64,000 bases of DNA from Papaver somniferum (taxonomy: Eukaryota; Streptophyta; Magnoliopsida; Ranunculales; Papaveraceae). The notes beneath the pieces are model-generated. The model searched no databases. It had not been told where the DNA came from and saw nothing but the letters and a program-made list of their open reading frames with translations. Where the stretch lies: positions 198,068,585-198,132,584 of the forward strand of contig NC_039362.1 of NCBI RefSeq assembly GCF_003573695.1, given 5' to 3'. The number at the start of each line of letters is the position of its first letter. The stretch's first letter is position 1. Positions 1 through 11,639 of the stretch are shown here, piece after piece. A program made the position numbers and the translations under genes.

Positions 1-2005
1 AGACTCGGAATGTTTCCTATTGATCATTCGATCACTTGAAAATTGCTTTGAAGCTAATAGTTTGTGTGAGACATCTATTGTCGTCTTCCAAGAATATTTC
101 AATGATTGAAATGTTAGTTTAGAACAAATAACCATGATTGGATATAATACAATATGCGTACCTGTATGCTAGCTGTTGCAAGTTATTCCAAGTCTGGGAA
201 CCATAATATGCATACCTGTATGTGTACTGATTGGTTAATGAAATCTGGGAACTTAGTATGCATACTGGTATGCGTACTGGCGTGAGTTTCAAGTTCCGAA
301 AATTCAACTGAGTTTGGAAGGTATGCGTACCCATTTGCATACTGGCGAACCCAAACTAAGTCCAGCTAATTAGGTATGCGTACCCGTTTGCATACTTGAG
401 TAGGTTATGTTCTAAAATCGGTTTTTCATGAACGAATACATTTATATACTAAGGAATGCAATCTTTTGCAAACCTTGGCTATAATGTTCATGAATTGATT
501 CGAGTGAATCAAAATGGATTTTGATCCAATTGTATCTTGTGTACTTCTATGAGAATATAAAAAATTGACAACTCTAGAACTAGTTTCATTTTAGTCATTT
601 GAACTAGTTATGGTTAAGATGAATATGGTTGACATGAAAGCATTCATATGGCTAACTTCGGTTAACTATTGTTGAGCCAACAAGGTGTACACATTTAGGA
701 ACAATTACTCATATCTAAATGAAGTCACTTTTCATTTGTGTGTAACAAGCTAAGTTCGATCTAACGGTTGAAAGATATTAGCTTGAGTCTAATCAGGTTT
801 TCATCTAACGGTGACTATTGAATGATTTGTTACCAAGGTAACATTGATTGAAAACCCTTATTTGAAGACTATATAAGGGAAAATTCTATCAACTGGGAAG
901 CCTAATCCCCACACCTCCTGTGTGACACTAGTTGCGACTAGATTCGATTCTCCATTAGGTTTTTCCAAAACCCAGTAGGTTAACAACTTGAAGACTTCAT
1001 TAGGATTGTGAATCCAGCCTCAATTATGTTCTCTGTAGTTACATGTTCAGATCTTGCCGATTTCTATCGTATTGAGTACTATCTTCTCTAAGATTTGCCT
1101 GAGATTTAATCTACGATAGGCAAGATAAAAAGTAGTCACAAACATCTTCGTCCCATCGTTTGTGATTCCACAATATCTTGTTTCGCTACCATGCGATTAA
1201 GATTATTGTGAGGTGATTGATATTACTAGGCCGTTCTTCGGGAATATAAGTCCGGTGTATCAATTGGTTCATGTTCACCTTGATTTACCAAAAGACGAAA
1301 CAAAACTCATAGGTATAACTGTGGGAGACAGATTTATCTATCCAATAGACTTTTTCGTGTGAGACAGATTGGTTTATCAAGTATTCGACTTTGGGTCGTA
1401 GCAACTCTTAGTTGTGGGTGAGATCAACTAAGGGAATCAAGTGCGCAGAATCCGACGTGGTTCTAGAGGCATAAGGAATGTGACTGTACCTTGATCAGTG
1501 TGAGATTGGTTAGGGCTCAACTACATTCCAGTCCGAAGTTAACTTGGAGTAGGCTAATGTCTGTAGCGGCTTAATACAGTATGGTGTTCAAATCTGGACT
1601 AGGTCCCGAGATTTTTATGCATTTTCGGTTTTCTCGTTAACAAAATTTCTGGTGTTTGTGTTATTTCTTTTCTTCATTATATTTGTTTATATAAATGAAA
1701 TATCACAAGTTGCGCATAAGTGCAATCAATTGTCAATCCAACCTTTGGTTGTTGATTAAATTGATTGATACTTGGATACTGGTTTTTGATACCATGCAAG
1801 TTATTTCTTATATTCAATCGGGCTCACAAATTCCTATTTGTTTGATTGCAGATTGAATTGAGAAATAGAGATATAACTCTTGCATATATTTTTCTTAAGA
1901 TTGAGTCTGACTGTCTAGTTGATTCTCTTGAAAGTATATTGGAGTTAGTCCATACAAATTTCTAAGCAAAATATTGGGTGTGGTTTTTAGACCCCCGCTT
2001 TTTGA
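1..2005 (+). repeat. Left LTR (partial) of the pol-less Copia-like element
   Basis: This stretch aligns along its length with 6160-9049, apart from the DNA transposon inserted in the right LTR. It ends just before the primer binding site. The terminal CA is mutated to GA at 2004-2005. Positions about 150-400 hold a run of short palindromic units built on TATGCGTAC / GTATGCATAC. A TATATAAGGG motif at about 871, followed by the conserved downstream block, may be the LTR promoter; that is inferred. Confidence 0.85.
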
Positions 2006-2007
2006 AT

Positions 2008-2019
2008 TGGTATCAGAGC
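2008..2019 (+). promoter_or_regulatory. Primer binding site (initiator tRNA-Met type)
   Basis: TGGTATCAGAGC stands two bases after the end of the left LTR. It is the standard plant primer site complementary to the 3' end of initiator tRNA-Met. Confidence 0.92.
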
Positions 2020-2071
2020 AGGCAAACACGTTTAAGACCTTATAAGTCTATATTTGTAGCGAATTGACTCT

Positions 2072-3736
2072 ATGGACAGAAGTGTTATCTCTATAAACGT
2101 ACCACCAGTCTTCGATTGCTCGAATTACTTATGGTGAAAAATTGCTACGCGTGCCTTTCTTCAAGCGCGCGATTTTCAATCATGGGTTTACATTGTTAAT
2201 GGCTATAATCCTCCAATGGTTATAGTACACGGTGTCTCTATTGCAAAGGATAATGGTAGATATTCACCTAACGAGATTCTCGCTCCAAAGCATAATTCTG
2301 ACGGTTTAAATGCTATCTTAAATGCCATTACCCCAAATCTTCATCACCATGTGACTATGTGCACTCGGTCTAAAGATGTGTGGTATACCTTAGAAACTGT
2401 GTCCGAAGGTAATACCTCTGAAAAGGAAGCTAGGCTTCAAAACCTAAATTCTGATTGAGAAAATCTTCACATGGTTGATGAAGATTCATTTGATGAGTTT
2501 AATCACAAAGTATCTGGAATTGTTAATGCATCTTTTGCATTGGGTAAGACTCTTCCTGAAAAGGACATTGTGATGAAAATTCTCAGATCATTGCCAGCCA
2601 AATACGATTCTAAGAAACATGCCATCGTTGAAGGAAATAACCTCGATACTCTATCCAGAAATTATTTGGTAGGGAAGCTAAACATCTTTTATCTTGAACT
2701 TAGTAAAAGAGAAAAACTTTGAATGAGTTGCAATTATGTTGCTACTTCTGATGTAAGTTCTCTGCGTCCAAAATTGATTGATCTGAAGGATGAGAATTGC
2801 TTTAATTCTACTCTCACTGTGTGTTCAACAGTTAAAGAAAACTCTTAGGAGAAGAAAAAGAAGGTCTCGTAAAAAATCTTTCTCAATCAATGAATGGATA
2901 AGAAAGATCACAAAAACTATGATAATGGAACTTTTTCCATGTGATACAAATGTGATCATCACATTTCTGGTGTTCCTGATAAGGAAGCGAGTGGGATAAC
3001 CAAAGCATGGATGTCAACTCTTGACTACTGTCCGGAGGAAAAAGTATGTGAAAGGTCTCTCACTTATTTTGCTGATAATCACTCTTGTTCTTCTAAAAAC
3101 TCTGATTATTCCATGATAAACAATCAAACTTTTCCAGAAGAAAAATTTGGTCTCTTGATCAAATATCTCTACTTGATTGAGAGAAAATTTCAACTGGAAA
3201 AGGAAGTCTGGATCAAAAATATTGAAAATATGGAATGTCAACTGAAAACATTAAGTCAAGAAAATGCGACTTCTCGCAATTGTGATGATAAAGAGAAAGA
3301 TCGATACTCTTCAATAAGTTCTAGCAAACTAAATCAGCATATTACTTATGAGATCTTGTCGTGTTCTAATCTCTCTCATGATAAGAAAGACATGGTTAAC
3401 TTCACAGAAAATTGTAGTATACCTTGACTAAAAATCAGGATTCCCAGAAACGGATTGCACAAAGGTTCTTAAAAAACTTCTTCTAAATCATGTTTTCAGA
3501 AGAAGAAAAGGAAATCTCATAAGAAATCTGTGTCAGTTTCTAAAGAGATTTTCAGAACCATTCATAATATGCAAAAACCAATGAACAGTCTGTTCAGAAA
3601 AATAAAGGGAAGAAAAATATCCTTTTCGGATTCTAACTCAACAAAGAGGAATATGAAACAAGGTGTAACAAAATCATCCTCCTTTCTTGTGAAACCTCAT
3701 GATCCCTCTTTAGGTGGGAAAAATTACTCTTTGTAA
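2072..3736 (+). pseudogene. Degenerate Copia-type Gag reading frame
   Basis: One reading frame can be followed from an ATG at 2072 to about 3736 (some 555 codons) without an obvious frameshift, broken only by stop codons, for example at 2135, 2456 and 2720. The N-terminal part has the usual plant Copia Gag order: a PPVFD...NYLW start, a GYNPP motif, then the UBN2-like helical part (2216-2720). A weak zinc-knuckle remnant (YKCDHH) is near 2950. After it comes an acidic, coiled-coil-prone stretch (3011-3427) and a lysine-rich tail (3530-3736). Gag would form the particle shell and bind the element RNA. Stops without indels suggest decay mainly by point change, as expected for methylated repeats. 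Not functional as it stands. Confidence 0.8.
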
Positions 3737-4017
3737 GTTTTGAAGATTGTTCTTGTCTATGTTCCGTTGGAAAAGAACAATAATCTCCAAGATGGATGTG
3801 AAAATATTTTTGCTGACTTGTTCGTGTATCTCCCTAAAGTGATCTAGCTTTGGTTATTAAGCTAAAAACCATTTCTGAACACTTGGAGGTTTCTCCTATC
3901 CCTTTTAGGATTTTTTTAGGGTTTGTCTCAATGGTCTTTTGGGGAATTTATCTCATTTCTTCTTCTTTTAAAGAGATTTATTTCCCTTAAGCAAGTATTT
4001 CATTTATGTTCTCTATC

Positions 4018-4346
4018 ATGTCCTCTTCAAGTCTTTCCAGTAAAGAAGATGATGTACGAATTGTTCTCTTTCCCTCTAATAAAGTTCGTTTTGGTTCTTC
4101 TGATAATGATATGTGTCAACATAAACGTGGTTCATCCTATGATAGAAATCCTACTGGATCTCATTTTGATAAACTCTTATTTCTATGAATCTTGTCTTGG
4201 AGCAAGTACGGGCGTTGAGGAGTGAACTAGAATCCTCCATCAAAAAACTTGAAGACAAGATTGATAATCTTGAATCCAGGATTGATGTAATCGAAGATGA
4301 ACTTGATGATTATAGGGAATATGAGAAAAGTCTTCAAATTAAGTGA
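4018..4346 (+). pseudogene. Small coiled-coil reading frame in the place of pol
   Basis: A serine-rich frame begins MSSSSLSSKEDD at 4018 and stops at 4186-4188. A second frame opens at 4185, sharing ATGA with that stop, and runs 53 codons to 4346. The second part is a clear heptad-type coiled coil (LEQVRALRSELESSIKKLED and on), rich in E, K, L and I. Together they would give about 109 residues. It lies downstream of Gag where Copia elements normally carry pol. The ATGA overlap may be a simple indel or could reflect coupled translation. I do not recognise the protein; a second structural or RNA-packaging protein is one guess. Confidence 0.5.
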
Positions 4347-5660
4347 AATGATTTTTCGGTTCTTGCTTAAATTTATTATGTCTAGGAAACTTCTTATGAA
4401 AATTTATTCTTGTGTTTTAAGAAGGATAACTAGGGTTTGGAATAACAATTATATATTGTGAGTACACATAGCTATTTCCAACGCTTCTCATCTTGCAATG
4501 TTTTTAGATTTATTTATTTAAATTCTAAAATTTATTTGGAAGATGATTTTGCAGTATTAATCTTTTTTGGTTTCATATATTGCAAAAATTGTTATGGGAT
4601 ATGTATGTTTACGTCCGTGAACTATGATTGTCCCATATTCGTCAAAAGTTAAGCCTATTGTGTCATTATGCAAATATTGCTGGAAGATAGGATGCACTTT
4701 TGATTACAAAGATTAAGTCTATTATATGTCTTTATGCAAATATTGATGAAAAATAGAATAAATCTTTGAATATTCCGCGGTATTGATATTTCCCTGATCC
4801 ACTTCTATGTGAAAGTATTGTATGGCTCCGTAAGTTTTCTTATGTTGAGAATTTCCGATTAAATTAATCGTGGGTTCTCTTGTGGTTAATTTAGTTGAGT
4901 TTTCTGGATACAAATTCATGTTTCATGTGATTTGTTAATGTCCAAAGAAATCCTTTTTTTCTTGCAAAAGTAATGTCGCTCTTGTTGTTCTTTCGGGAAT
5001 GAAATTTTATGGGGGAGAGTTATTATTTGAACTTGTGCTTAATTGTCAAATCTTTGTGGGGAGTGCAGCTGTAGAACATTGTAGGAGTTTTCTTGTATCT
5101 CTATTAACTCCTTGATGAATGCATTTAGTTTCGACTATATGATTGCATCTAAACAAATTTGATATGTTTTCTTTTAGTCATGAAGAATCTCTATGAGAAT
5201 TTCATTATGATCCCACTAGTTTCGTACCTTTGCCAATTTATATTGACAAAAATGGGGAGAATTAATGTGTAGTTCACATGACAAATACATTAGTTTTACG
5301 GAACATTATGTAAGGGGGAGTGATTTTCATGTGAGATGAATTATTGACTCAGGGGGAGTGATACATATCACCATAGTATTGTTGTCAAAATTGTGATACA
5401 ATTGGACTATGATGATGTGTAATAATACTATGACACTGTATAACAATACGAAAACATCTTGTTTTTATATATTGTTATAGATACAGATCTTGAACAACTA
5501 TGATGCTGAGTTGAACACGTTCAGAATCACTGGAGTACTTGGAAGTGACGAAGATTTCGAGTAATGTTGAAGAACCAAGAAAATCAAGCATTTGGATGGG
5601 AAGCTACAAAGAGTATCTGTTTTGTAATCCATATGTATTGATATTTTTGTCACTAAAATT
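4347..5660 (+). other. Internal region of the element with no recognisable pol
   Basis: AT-rich sequence with no long open frame and no protease, integrase, reverse transcriptase or RNase H motif that I can see. Short GGGGGAG-type purine runs occur near 5020, 5310 and 5355, resembling the final polypurine tract. It may be spacer or packaging sequence of a non-autonomous element. Confidence 0.6.
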
Positions 5661-5675
5661 GACAAAGGGGGAGAT
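5661..5675 (+). promoter_or_regulatory. Polypurine tract
   Basis: GACAAAGGGGGAGAT lies directly before the right LTR start (TGTTAGAGCA at 5676). This is the usual plus-strand priming site of plant Copia elements. Confidence 0.88.
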
Positions 5676-8005
5676 TGTTAGAGCACTGCTCGATTGAAAT
5701 CGCAACCGTTGCTATCTCAAGCTTGTTTGTCAAGTTTAGTTGTAAAAACTATAAGTTTGATTTCTAGTCTACTTATAGCTACGTCTCGGATTAGGATAGA
5801 AAGTGTAGTTGAGCATTAGACTTCATGGCGCTCATCGATTAAAGACAAAGAACTACTAAGGGGAGCTTGTGGAACTTCATCAAGAAAAGGTATGTGGAGA
5901 CTTAAACTCATTTATCACTCAAAAGTCTATCTAGTCTATCTCCTATTTGAGAAAAAAGTCGTATAGCTATATATACTTCGATTATACACATTTGATATTT
6001 CGAGTTGAGTTTATCTCGCTTACATATTTCTCGAAATATGTGTTGGTAAGCTTTCGCTTTAACCAAGTTCATCTTATATTCTTTACGAAAGTCAAAAGAT
6101 GATGCGAAAATTGCCTTGTAACATCTTACATGATTTCTGTGAGACAGTCATTTGCTGTAGACTCGGAATGCTTCGTATTGATCATTTGATCACTTGAAAA
6201 TTTCTTTGAAGCTAATAGTTTGTGTGAGACAGCTATTGTCGTCTTCCAAGAATGTTTCAATAATTGAAATGGGAGTTTAGAACAAATAAACATGATTGGA
6301 TATAACACAATATGCCTTCTTGTATGCTAATTGTTGCAAGTTATTACAAGTCCGGGAACCATAGTATGCATACCCGTATGCGTACTGGTTGGTTAATCAA
6401 AGTCCAGGAACTTAGTATGCATACCGGTATGCGTACTGGCGTGAGTTTAAGTTCCGGTAATTCAATTGAGTTTGGAAGGTATGCGTACCTGTTCGCATAC
6501 TGGCGAACCCAAACTAAGTCCGTCTACTTACGTATGCATACCCATTTGCTTACTTGAGTAGGTTATGTTCTAAAGTCGGTTTGTTCATGAACTAATATAT
6601 TTATATATTAAGGAATGCAATCTTTTGCAAACCGTGGCTATATTGTTCATGAATTGATTCGAGTGAATCAAAATCGATTTTGCTTCAATTGTATCTTGTA
6701 TAATTCTATGAGAATATAAACAATTGGACAACTCTAGAACTAGTTTCATTTTAGTCATTTGAATTAGTTATGGTTAAGATGAATATGGTTGACATGAAAG
6801 TGTTCATATGGCTAACTTCGGTTAACTATTGTTGAGCCAACAATGTGTACACGTTTAGGTACGGTTACTCATATCTAAATGAAGTCACGTTTCATTTGTA
6901 TGTAACAAGCTAAGTTCGTTCTAAAAGTTGAAATATATTAGCTTGAGTCTAATCAGGTTTTCATCTAACGGTGAATATTAAATGCTTTATTACCAAGGTA
7001 ACGTTGATTGCAAACCCTGATTTGAAGACTATATAAGGGAGAACTCTAGCAACTGGGAAACCTAATCTCCACACCTCATGTGTAATACTAGTTGCGACTA
7101 GAGTCGATTCTCCTTTAACCTTAGGTTTTTCCAAAATCCAGTAGGTTAACGACTTGAAGACTTCACTGGGATTGTGAAGCCATACCCAACTATTTTCTCT
7201 GTAGTTGCGTGTTCTGATCTTGATGCTTTCTATCGTATTGAGTACTATCTTCTCTAAGATTTGATCGATATTTAATCTTCGATAGGAAAGATAAAAAGTA
7301 GTCACAAACATCTTTGTCACATCGTTTGTGATTCCACAATATCTTGTTTCGCTACCATACAATTAAGATTATTGTGAGGTGATTGATATTACTAGGCTGT
7401 TCTTCGGGAATATAAGTCTGGTGTATCAATTGGTTCCTGTTCACCTTGATTATCAAAAGACGGAACAAAACTCGTAGCTATATCTGTGGAAGATAAATTC
7501 ATCTATTCAATAGACTTTTCTGTGTGAGACAGGTTGGTTTATCAAGTATTCGACTTTGGGTCGTAGCAACTCTTAGTTGCGGGTGAGATCAGCTAAGAGA
7601 ATCAAGTGCGCAGAATCCGGCGTGGTTCTAGAGGCGTAAGGAACGCGACTGTACCTTGATCAGTGTGAGATTGGTTAGGGCTCAACTACGAAGTTAACTT
7701 GGAGTAGGCTAGTGTCTGTAGCGGCTTAATACATTGTGGTGTTCAAATATGGACTAGGTCCCAGGGTTTTTCTGTATTTGCGGTTTCCTCGTTAACAAAA
7801 TTTCTGTTGTATGTGTTATTTCTTTTCCGCATTATATTTGTTTATATAATTGAAATATCACAGGTTGTGCGTAAGTTCAATCAATTGTGAATCCAACCTT
7901 TAGTTGTTGATTAAATTGATTGACACTTGGATATTCATTTTTTATACCGTCTAAGTTATTTCTTATATTCAATCGGGCTCGCAAATTCCTATTTGTTTGA
8001 TTGTA

Positions 8006-8892
8006 CAGTAAAAACTCCATATATTATTAACCTTGGGACTTTACAAAATTATTAATATATGGAGTTTATTAATATAGAGAGGTATACCAAAAAAAAAGAA
8101 TAATATATGGAATAATATATCCTTTATTATATATTGAATATCCTTTAATATATTGAATAATATATCATATTAAGAATTTTTAAAGTTTTCTCTACAGTAT
8201 AAATAGTATTAGATATATTAGAAGATAATTCATTATTTTTAATATTCTCTGCTTCTCAAACAAATCAAAATGTCATCCAATGTTAGGAAAATAACTCATA
8301 TGAGTGACAAAATTCGTATAGAATTGTGTGAAAAGAAAAAATCACATCCAAATTGGACGCAAAAAGATCTTGCGAAATGGTTAAAAGATACTTATGAGTA
8401 ATCAAATTGAACAGTTGCACTACACTAATCGAATGGGTATGGACGTCTTCCTTAATCATCCCAATGAGAAACAAGTCGTATATGCTTCAACCGAAGAAGA
8501 AATAATCGATGGAATTAGACAAGAAGCGGAGGCAGATAATCCCGATGATGATAGTACGGAGATACCAAAAGTTTCATAGCAACGAGGTCTTACGCATACG
8601 CAAATCAAAAGATGCCATAACAATCCAAAAAATTACATCATTTTCTCAACCAACTATAGATAAATATTTTCCTTCATCTTAAATTTTGATGTAAAAAAAT
8701 CTATAATTTTCCTATTATGTTGATTTTATTAATATATGGAGATAAATTCATTAAGGTGGGACTAGAAAAATCTATTAATATTAAAATGTGGAGTTTATTA
8801 CTATTTGTAACTGGCCCAAGTTGGGACCATGATTTTTATTAATATATAGAGTTTATTAATATATGGAGTATCAATATATGGAGTTTTTACTG
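8006..8892 (+). mobile_element. pogo/Emigrant-type (Tc1-mariner) DNA transposon, internally deleted
   Basis: The element begins CAGTAAAAACTCCATATATT and ends with its inverted complement ...ATATGGAGTTTTTACTG, flanked by the target dinucleotide TA on both sides (8004-8005 and 8893-8894). The left LTR of the host element has the uninterrupted sequence (GATTGCAGATTGAATT near 1845), which shows the insertion directly. The ends closely resemble the known Emigrant/Lemi1 end (CAGTAAAACCTC...). Inside are the two ends of a transposase, so it is a deletion derivative rather than a pure MITE. It inserted after the host LTR element. Confidence 0.92.
8270..8690 (+). pseudogene. Remnant of a pogo/Tigger-type transposase (N- and C-terminal ends joined)
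   Basis: ATG at 8270 opens 43 codons that read as the N-terminal helix-turn-helix of plant pogo-like transposases (ELCEKKKSHPNWTQKDLAKW), ending at a TAA at 8399. In another frame, 8394-8579 continues with a C-terminal transposase-like tail (QLHYTNRMGMDVFLNHPNEK, then EEEIIDGI and an acidic DNPDDD run). The whole DDD catalytic core between them is gone. The family cuts and pastes DNA at TA sites; this copy cannot. The tail is recognised from general memory of the family. Confidence 0.75.
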
Positions 8893-9054
8893 TAGATTTA
8901 ATTGAGAAATAGAGATATAACTCTTGCATATACTTTTCTTGAGATTGAGTCTGACTGTTTATTTGATTCTCTTGAAAGTATATTGGAGTTAGTCCATACA
9001 GATCGCTAAGAGAAATATTGGGTGTGGTTGTTAAACCCTCGCCTTTTCACCAGT

Positions 9055-10480
9055 AAGATAAAAACATGCAACTACAAAGAAAATAGTTGGGTCTGGATTC
9101 AGAATCCAATGAAGTCTTTAAGTCGTTAACCTATAATGGTTTTAGGAAAAACCTAGGTTAAAGGAGAATCGACTCTAGTCGCAACTAGTATCACACATGA
9201 GGTGTGGAGATTAGGTTTCCCAGTTGCTATAGTTCTCCCTTATATAGTCTTCAAATCAGGGTTTGATAACTTTGTAACAAAGCAATCAATATTCACCGTT
9301 AGATGAAAACCTGATTTAAGATTCAAGCTAAGTTTGCACAAAACCAAGGAAATATATCTCCACCGTTAGATGGTCTTAGCTTGTTACACATAAATAAAAT
9401 ATACCTTCATTTAGATATGGGTAACCGTACCTAAACGTTTATATTAAGTTGGCTCAACAATAGTTAACCTAAGTTAGCCATATGAACATTTTTGTGTTAA
9501 CCATGTTCATCTTAACACTTCTAGATCAAATGATAATCAAATGAATCTAATTGTGTTACTCATAGAGTTGTTCAATTTTTTATATTCTCATAGAAGTATA
9601 CAAGACACAATTGAAGCAAAATCAGATTGATTCAAAAGAATCAGTTCATGAACATTTCAGCCACAGTTTGCAAAGATTGCATTCCTTAATATATAAATGT
9701 ATTTGTTCAGGAGTATGAAATCATACTTAACATATTTTAGAACTTAACCACATAAGTTTGCAAACGGGTACGCAAACTTAGGTTCCATACGGAGACGACA
9801 ATGGATATGCATTCAGGTGAAACAATTTGCAAACGGGTATGAAAACTGTGATATATCTAGACAATGATTAATTGTTCTAAACTCTCATTTCAATCGTTGA
9901 AACATTCTTAGAAGACGACAATGGCTATCTCACACAAACTATTAGCTTATAAGCAATTTTCAAGTGACCGAATGGTCAATACGAAACATTGTGAGTCTAC
10001 ATCAAATGATTGTCTCACACAAATCATGTAAGATGTTACAAGGCGATTTTCGCATGATCATCTTTAAAATCAAGAATAATGATGAACGTAGTTAAATCAA
10101 AAAGATTTCCAACACATATTTTGAGAAACATATAAGCAAGTTAAACTTAGCTCGAAATATCAAATGTGTATAATGTAAAGTATATATAGTTATACGACTT
10201 AGTCTCACTAGGAGATAGAATAGAATAGAATTCTGAGTGATCGATGAGTTCAAGTCTCCACAAATCTTTTGTTCATGAAGTTCCTTCAAGCTCCCCTTAG
10301 TAGATCTTCGTTTTCAATCGATGAATTTCGTGAAGTGTAAAGCTCATTTACACATTCTATCCTAATCCGAGACATAGTATAAGTAGATTAGAAATCAAGA
10401 CTTATAGTTTTTACAACTAAACTTGACAAACAAGCTTGAGATAGAAACGCTTGCGAGTTCGACCGAGCAGTGCTCTAACA
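9055..10480 (-). repeat. Truncated minus-strand LTR of the same family
   Basis: Reverse complement of about the first 60% of the LTR: it ends GCAGTGCTCTAACA at 10480, the inverted LTR start, and its left edge matches LTR sequence near 7200. Homology seems to run through CCAGT at 9050-9054. This fits the neighbouring element having inserted into this older LTR, with the remaining part lying upstream of the window. Confidence 0.85.
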
Positions 10481-10485
10481 CTACC

Positions 10486-11629
10486 ACAACCGCTCACTTA
10501 AATTCTGTTTCCAAAATATTATTTTACTATTTTTTTATATCACTTTATCCTATTTTATCTCACCTAAAAAACTAAATTTGTTGATTTTGCTCTGATTTAC
10601 CATAGTGCAAAAACGTCTTTGTTCATCCACGTGCCTAAACAAAAAATCTTTTTTGTTGATTGCCATAGGAATTGCCCTAATCTATTGTATTCTACACAGT
10701 CAAATGCAAAATTTTCTCCTCTCTTCCGCTCTGCATAACCGTTTTTTCTATAAAAAAAAATCCTAAATTTTCTCTCTTGGTTTTCCTCCATTATCTTCCT
10801 CTTTAATCCAGATTTACTCGTTTTTGGTATGAGATTTCAGATATACCGAGGAAATCTAGGAACTAATTAGTAGTTTGTTATTTGTTTTTAAATAAAAATA
10901 TTGCATCTAAGCAATATTAGGTTTAGGTTTTTGTTTTTTCTTGTTTAATTTCAATGGCTATTATATGCCTTATGTTCTTCTATTATGCTTATACGACGGT
11001 TTATCATAAGCCTCAGGGCTTTTTAATGGGATTTGGTAATATAATCAACATATGGAATTGTTACAACAGAGTTTTTCTTCAAAACTTGTCTCAAGAACCT
11101 CATCTATCCAAATCAGTGGAAGGAAGATTAGAGAAGATGTGTCATGTTGGACGATTTTTTTTTGGGTTTTTCATGAAGAATATTCAGGTTTTTTGGGTAA
11201 AACAAATGGGATACCAGACTGATTTTGATACAACTTCTTTTCTGGAGGATGAGACAAAGGTATGTGCTTTGGAATTTCAATTGAAGGAAAATCTTAATTT
11301 TATTGATGTGATAATTCAGAGGGATATAATCAGTGGTTAACAAGTCGGTATGGGGAATGATCAAGATATTATTTGGAGCATCATTTTTCTCATTTGTAGG
11401 AATAAATCCTCTGTTAGTCTCTTCCATGTTATGTAGTTTTATGTAATCTAAAAAAACGTAAATTACATTATACAATTGTTATGTTGCTATCAAATGTATA
11501 ATGATGAAACAAAAGGGTGTGTCTATCTACCACCTCTTCGATGTAATCCTTCAAACCTCAATTTGAATGAGGTAATCTAATAAATTAATCTTAGGGGCTC
11601 TTTGAAGCCTCTCATTCCTTCAAAAAAAA
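10486..11629 (+). other. Unassigned sequence ending in a retroposon-like poly-A
   Basis: 10486-10950 is AT-rich with no recognisable gene. A 128-codon open frame (10954-11340) starts MAIICLMFFYYAY and has no family resemblance I can name. The stretch near 11520-11620 resembles the 3' untranslated end of plant LINEs and finishes CCTTCAAAAAAAAA at about 11628. It may be a 5'-truncated LINE or retroposed sequence; no target duplication was found by eye. Confidence 0.35.
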
Positions 11630-11639
11630 ATTTGTATTC

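Larger units (their letters stand above)
1..9049 (+). mobile_element. Pol-less Copia-like LTR retrotransposon, left end outside window
   Basis: Two long direct repeats (1-2005 and 5676-9049) flank an internal region that starts with an initiator tRNA-Met type primer binding site (2008) and ends with a purine-rich tract (about 5661). Base 1 corresponds to about base 6160 of the right LTR, so roughly 0.5 kb of the left LTR lies before the window. The internal region (about 3.7 kb) encodes a Copia-type Gag and a small coiled-coil frame. I find no integrase, reverse transcriptase or RNase H, so the element must have moved with enzymes supplied by another. Two further LTRs of the family lie at 9055-10480 and 54440-56817, with more diverged pieces at about 13124 and 59340. 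The LTRs differ at many places, so the insertion is not recent. Confidence 0.85.
5676..9049 (+). repeat. Right LTR, interrupted by a pogo-type transposon
   Basis: The LTR begins TGTTAGAGCA after the polypurine tract and ends CTTTTCA at 9049. Without the 887-bp insertion and its duplicated TA it is about 2.48 kb. It aligns with the left LTR throughout. A palindromic GTATGCATAC/GTATGCGTAC array is at about 6310-6560. The following bases CCAGT (9050-9054) are the likely target duplication; the partner copy would lie before the window. Confidence 0.88.

Noticed and set aside
119..340. Open frames with YRYAY / GMRTG repeats in the LTRs
   Set aside because: These translate the palindromic LTR repeats and change completely between copies, so they are not proteins.
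10954..11340. 128-codon frame starting MAIICLMFFYYAY
   Set aside because: No homology, no splice or promoter support, and near a LINE-like 3' end; not called as a gene.
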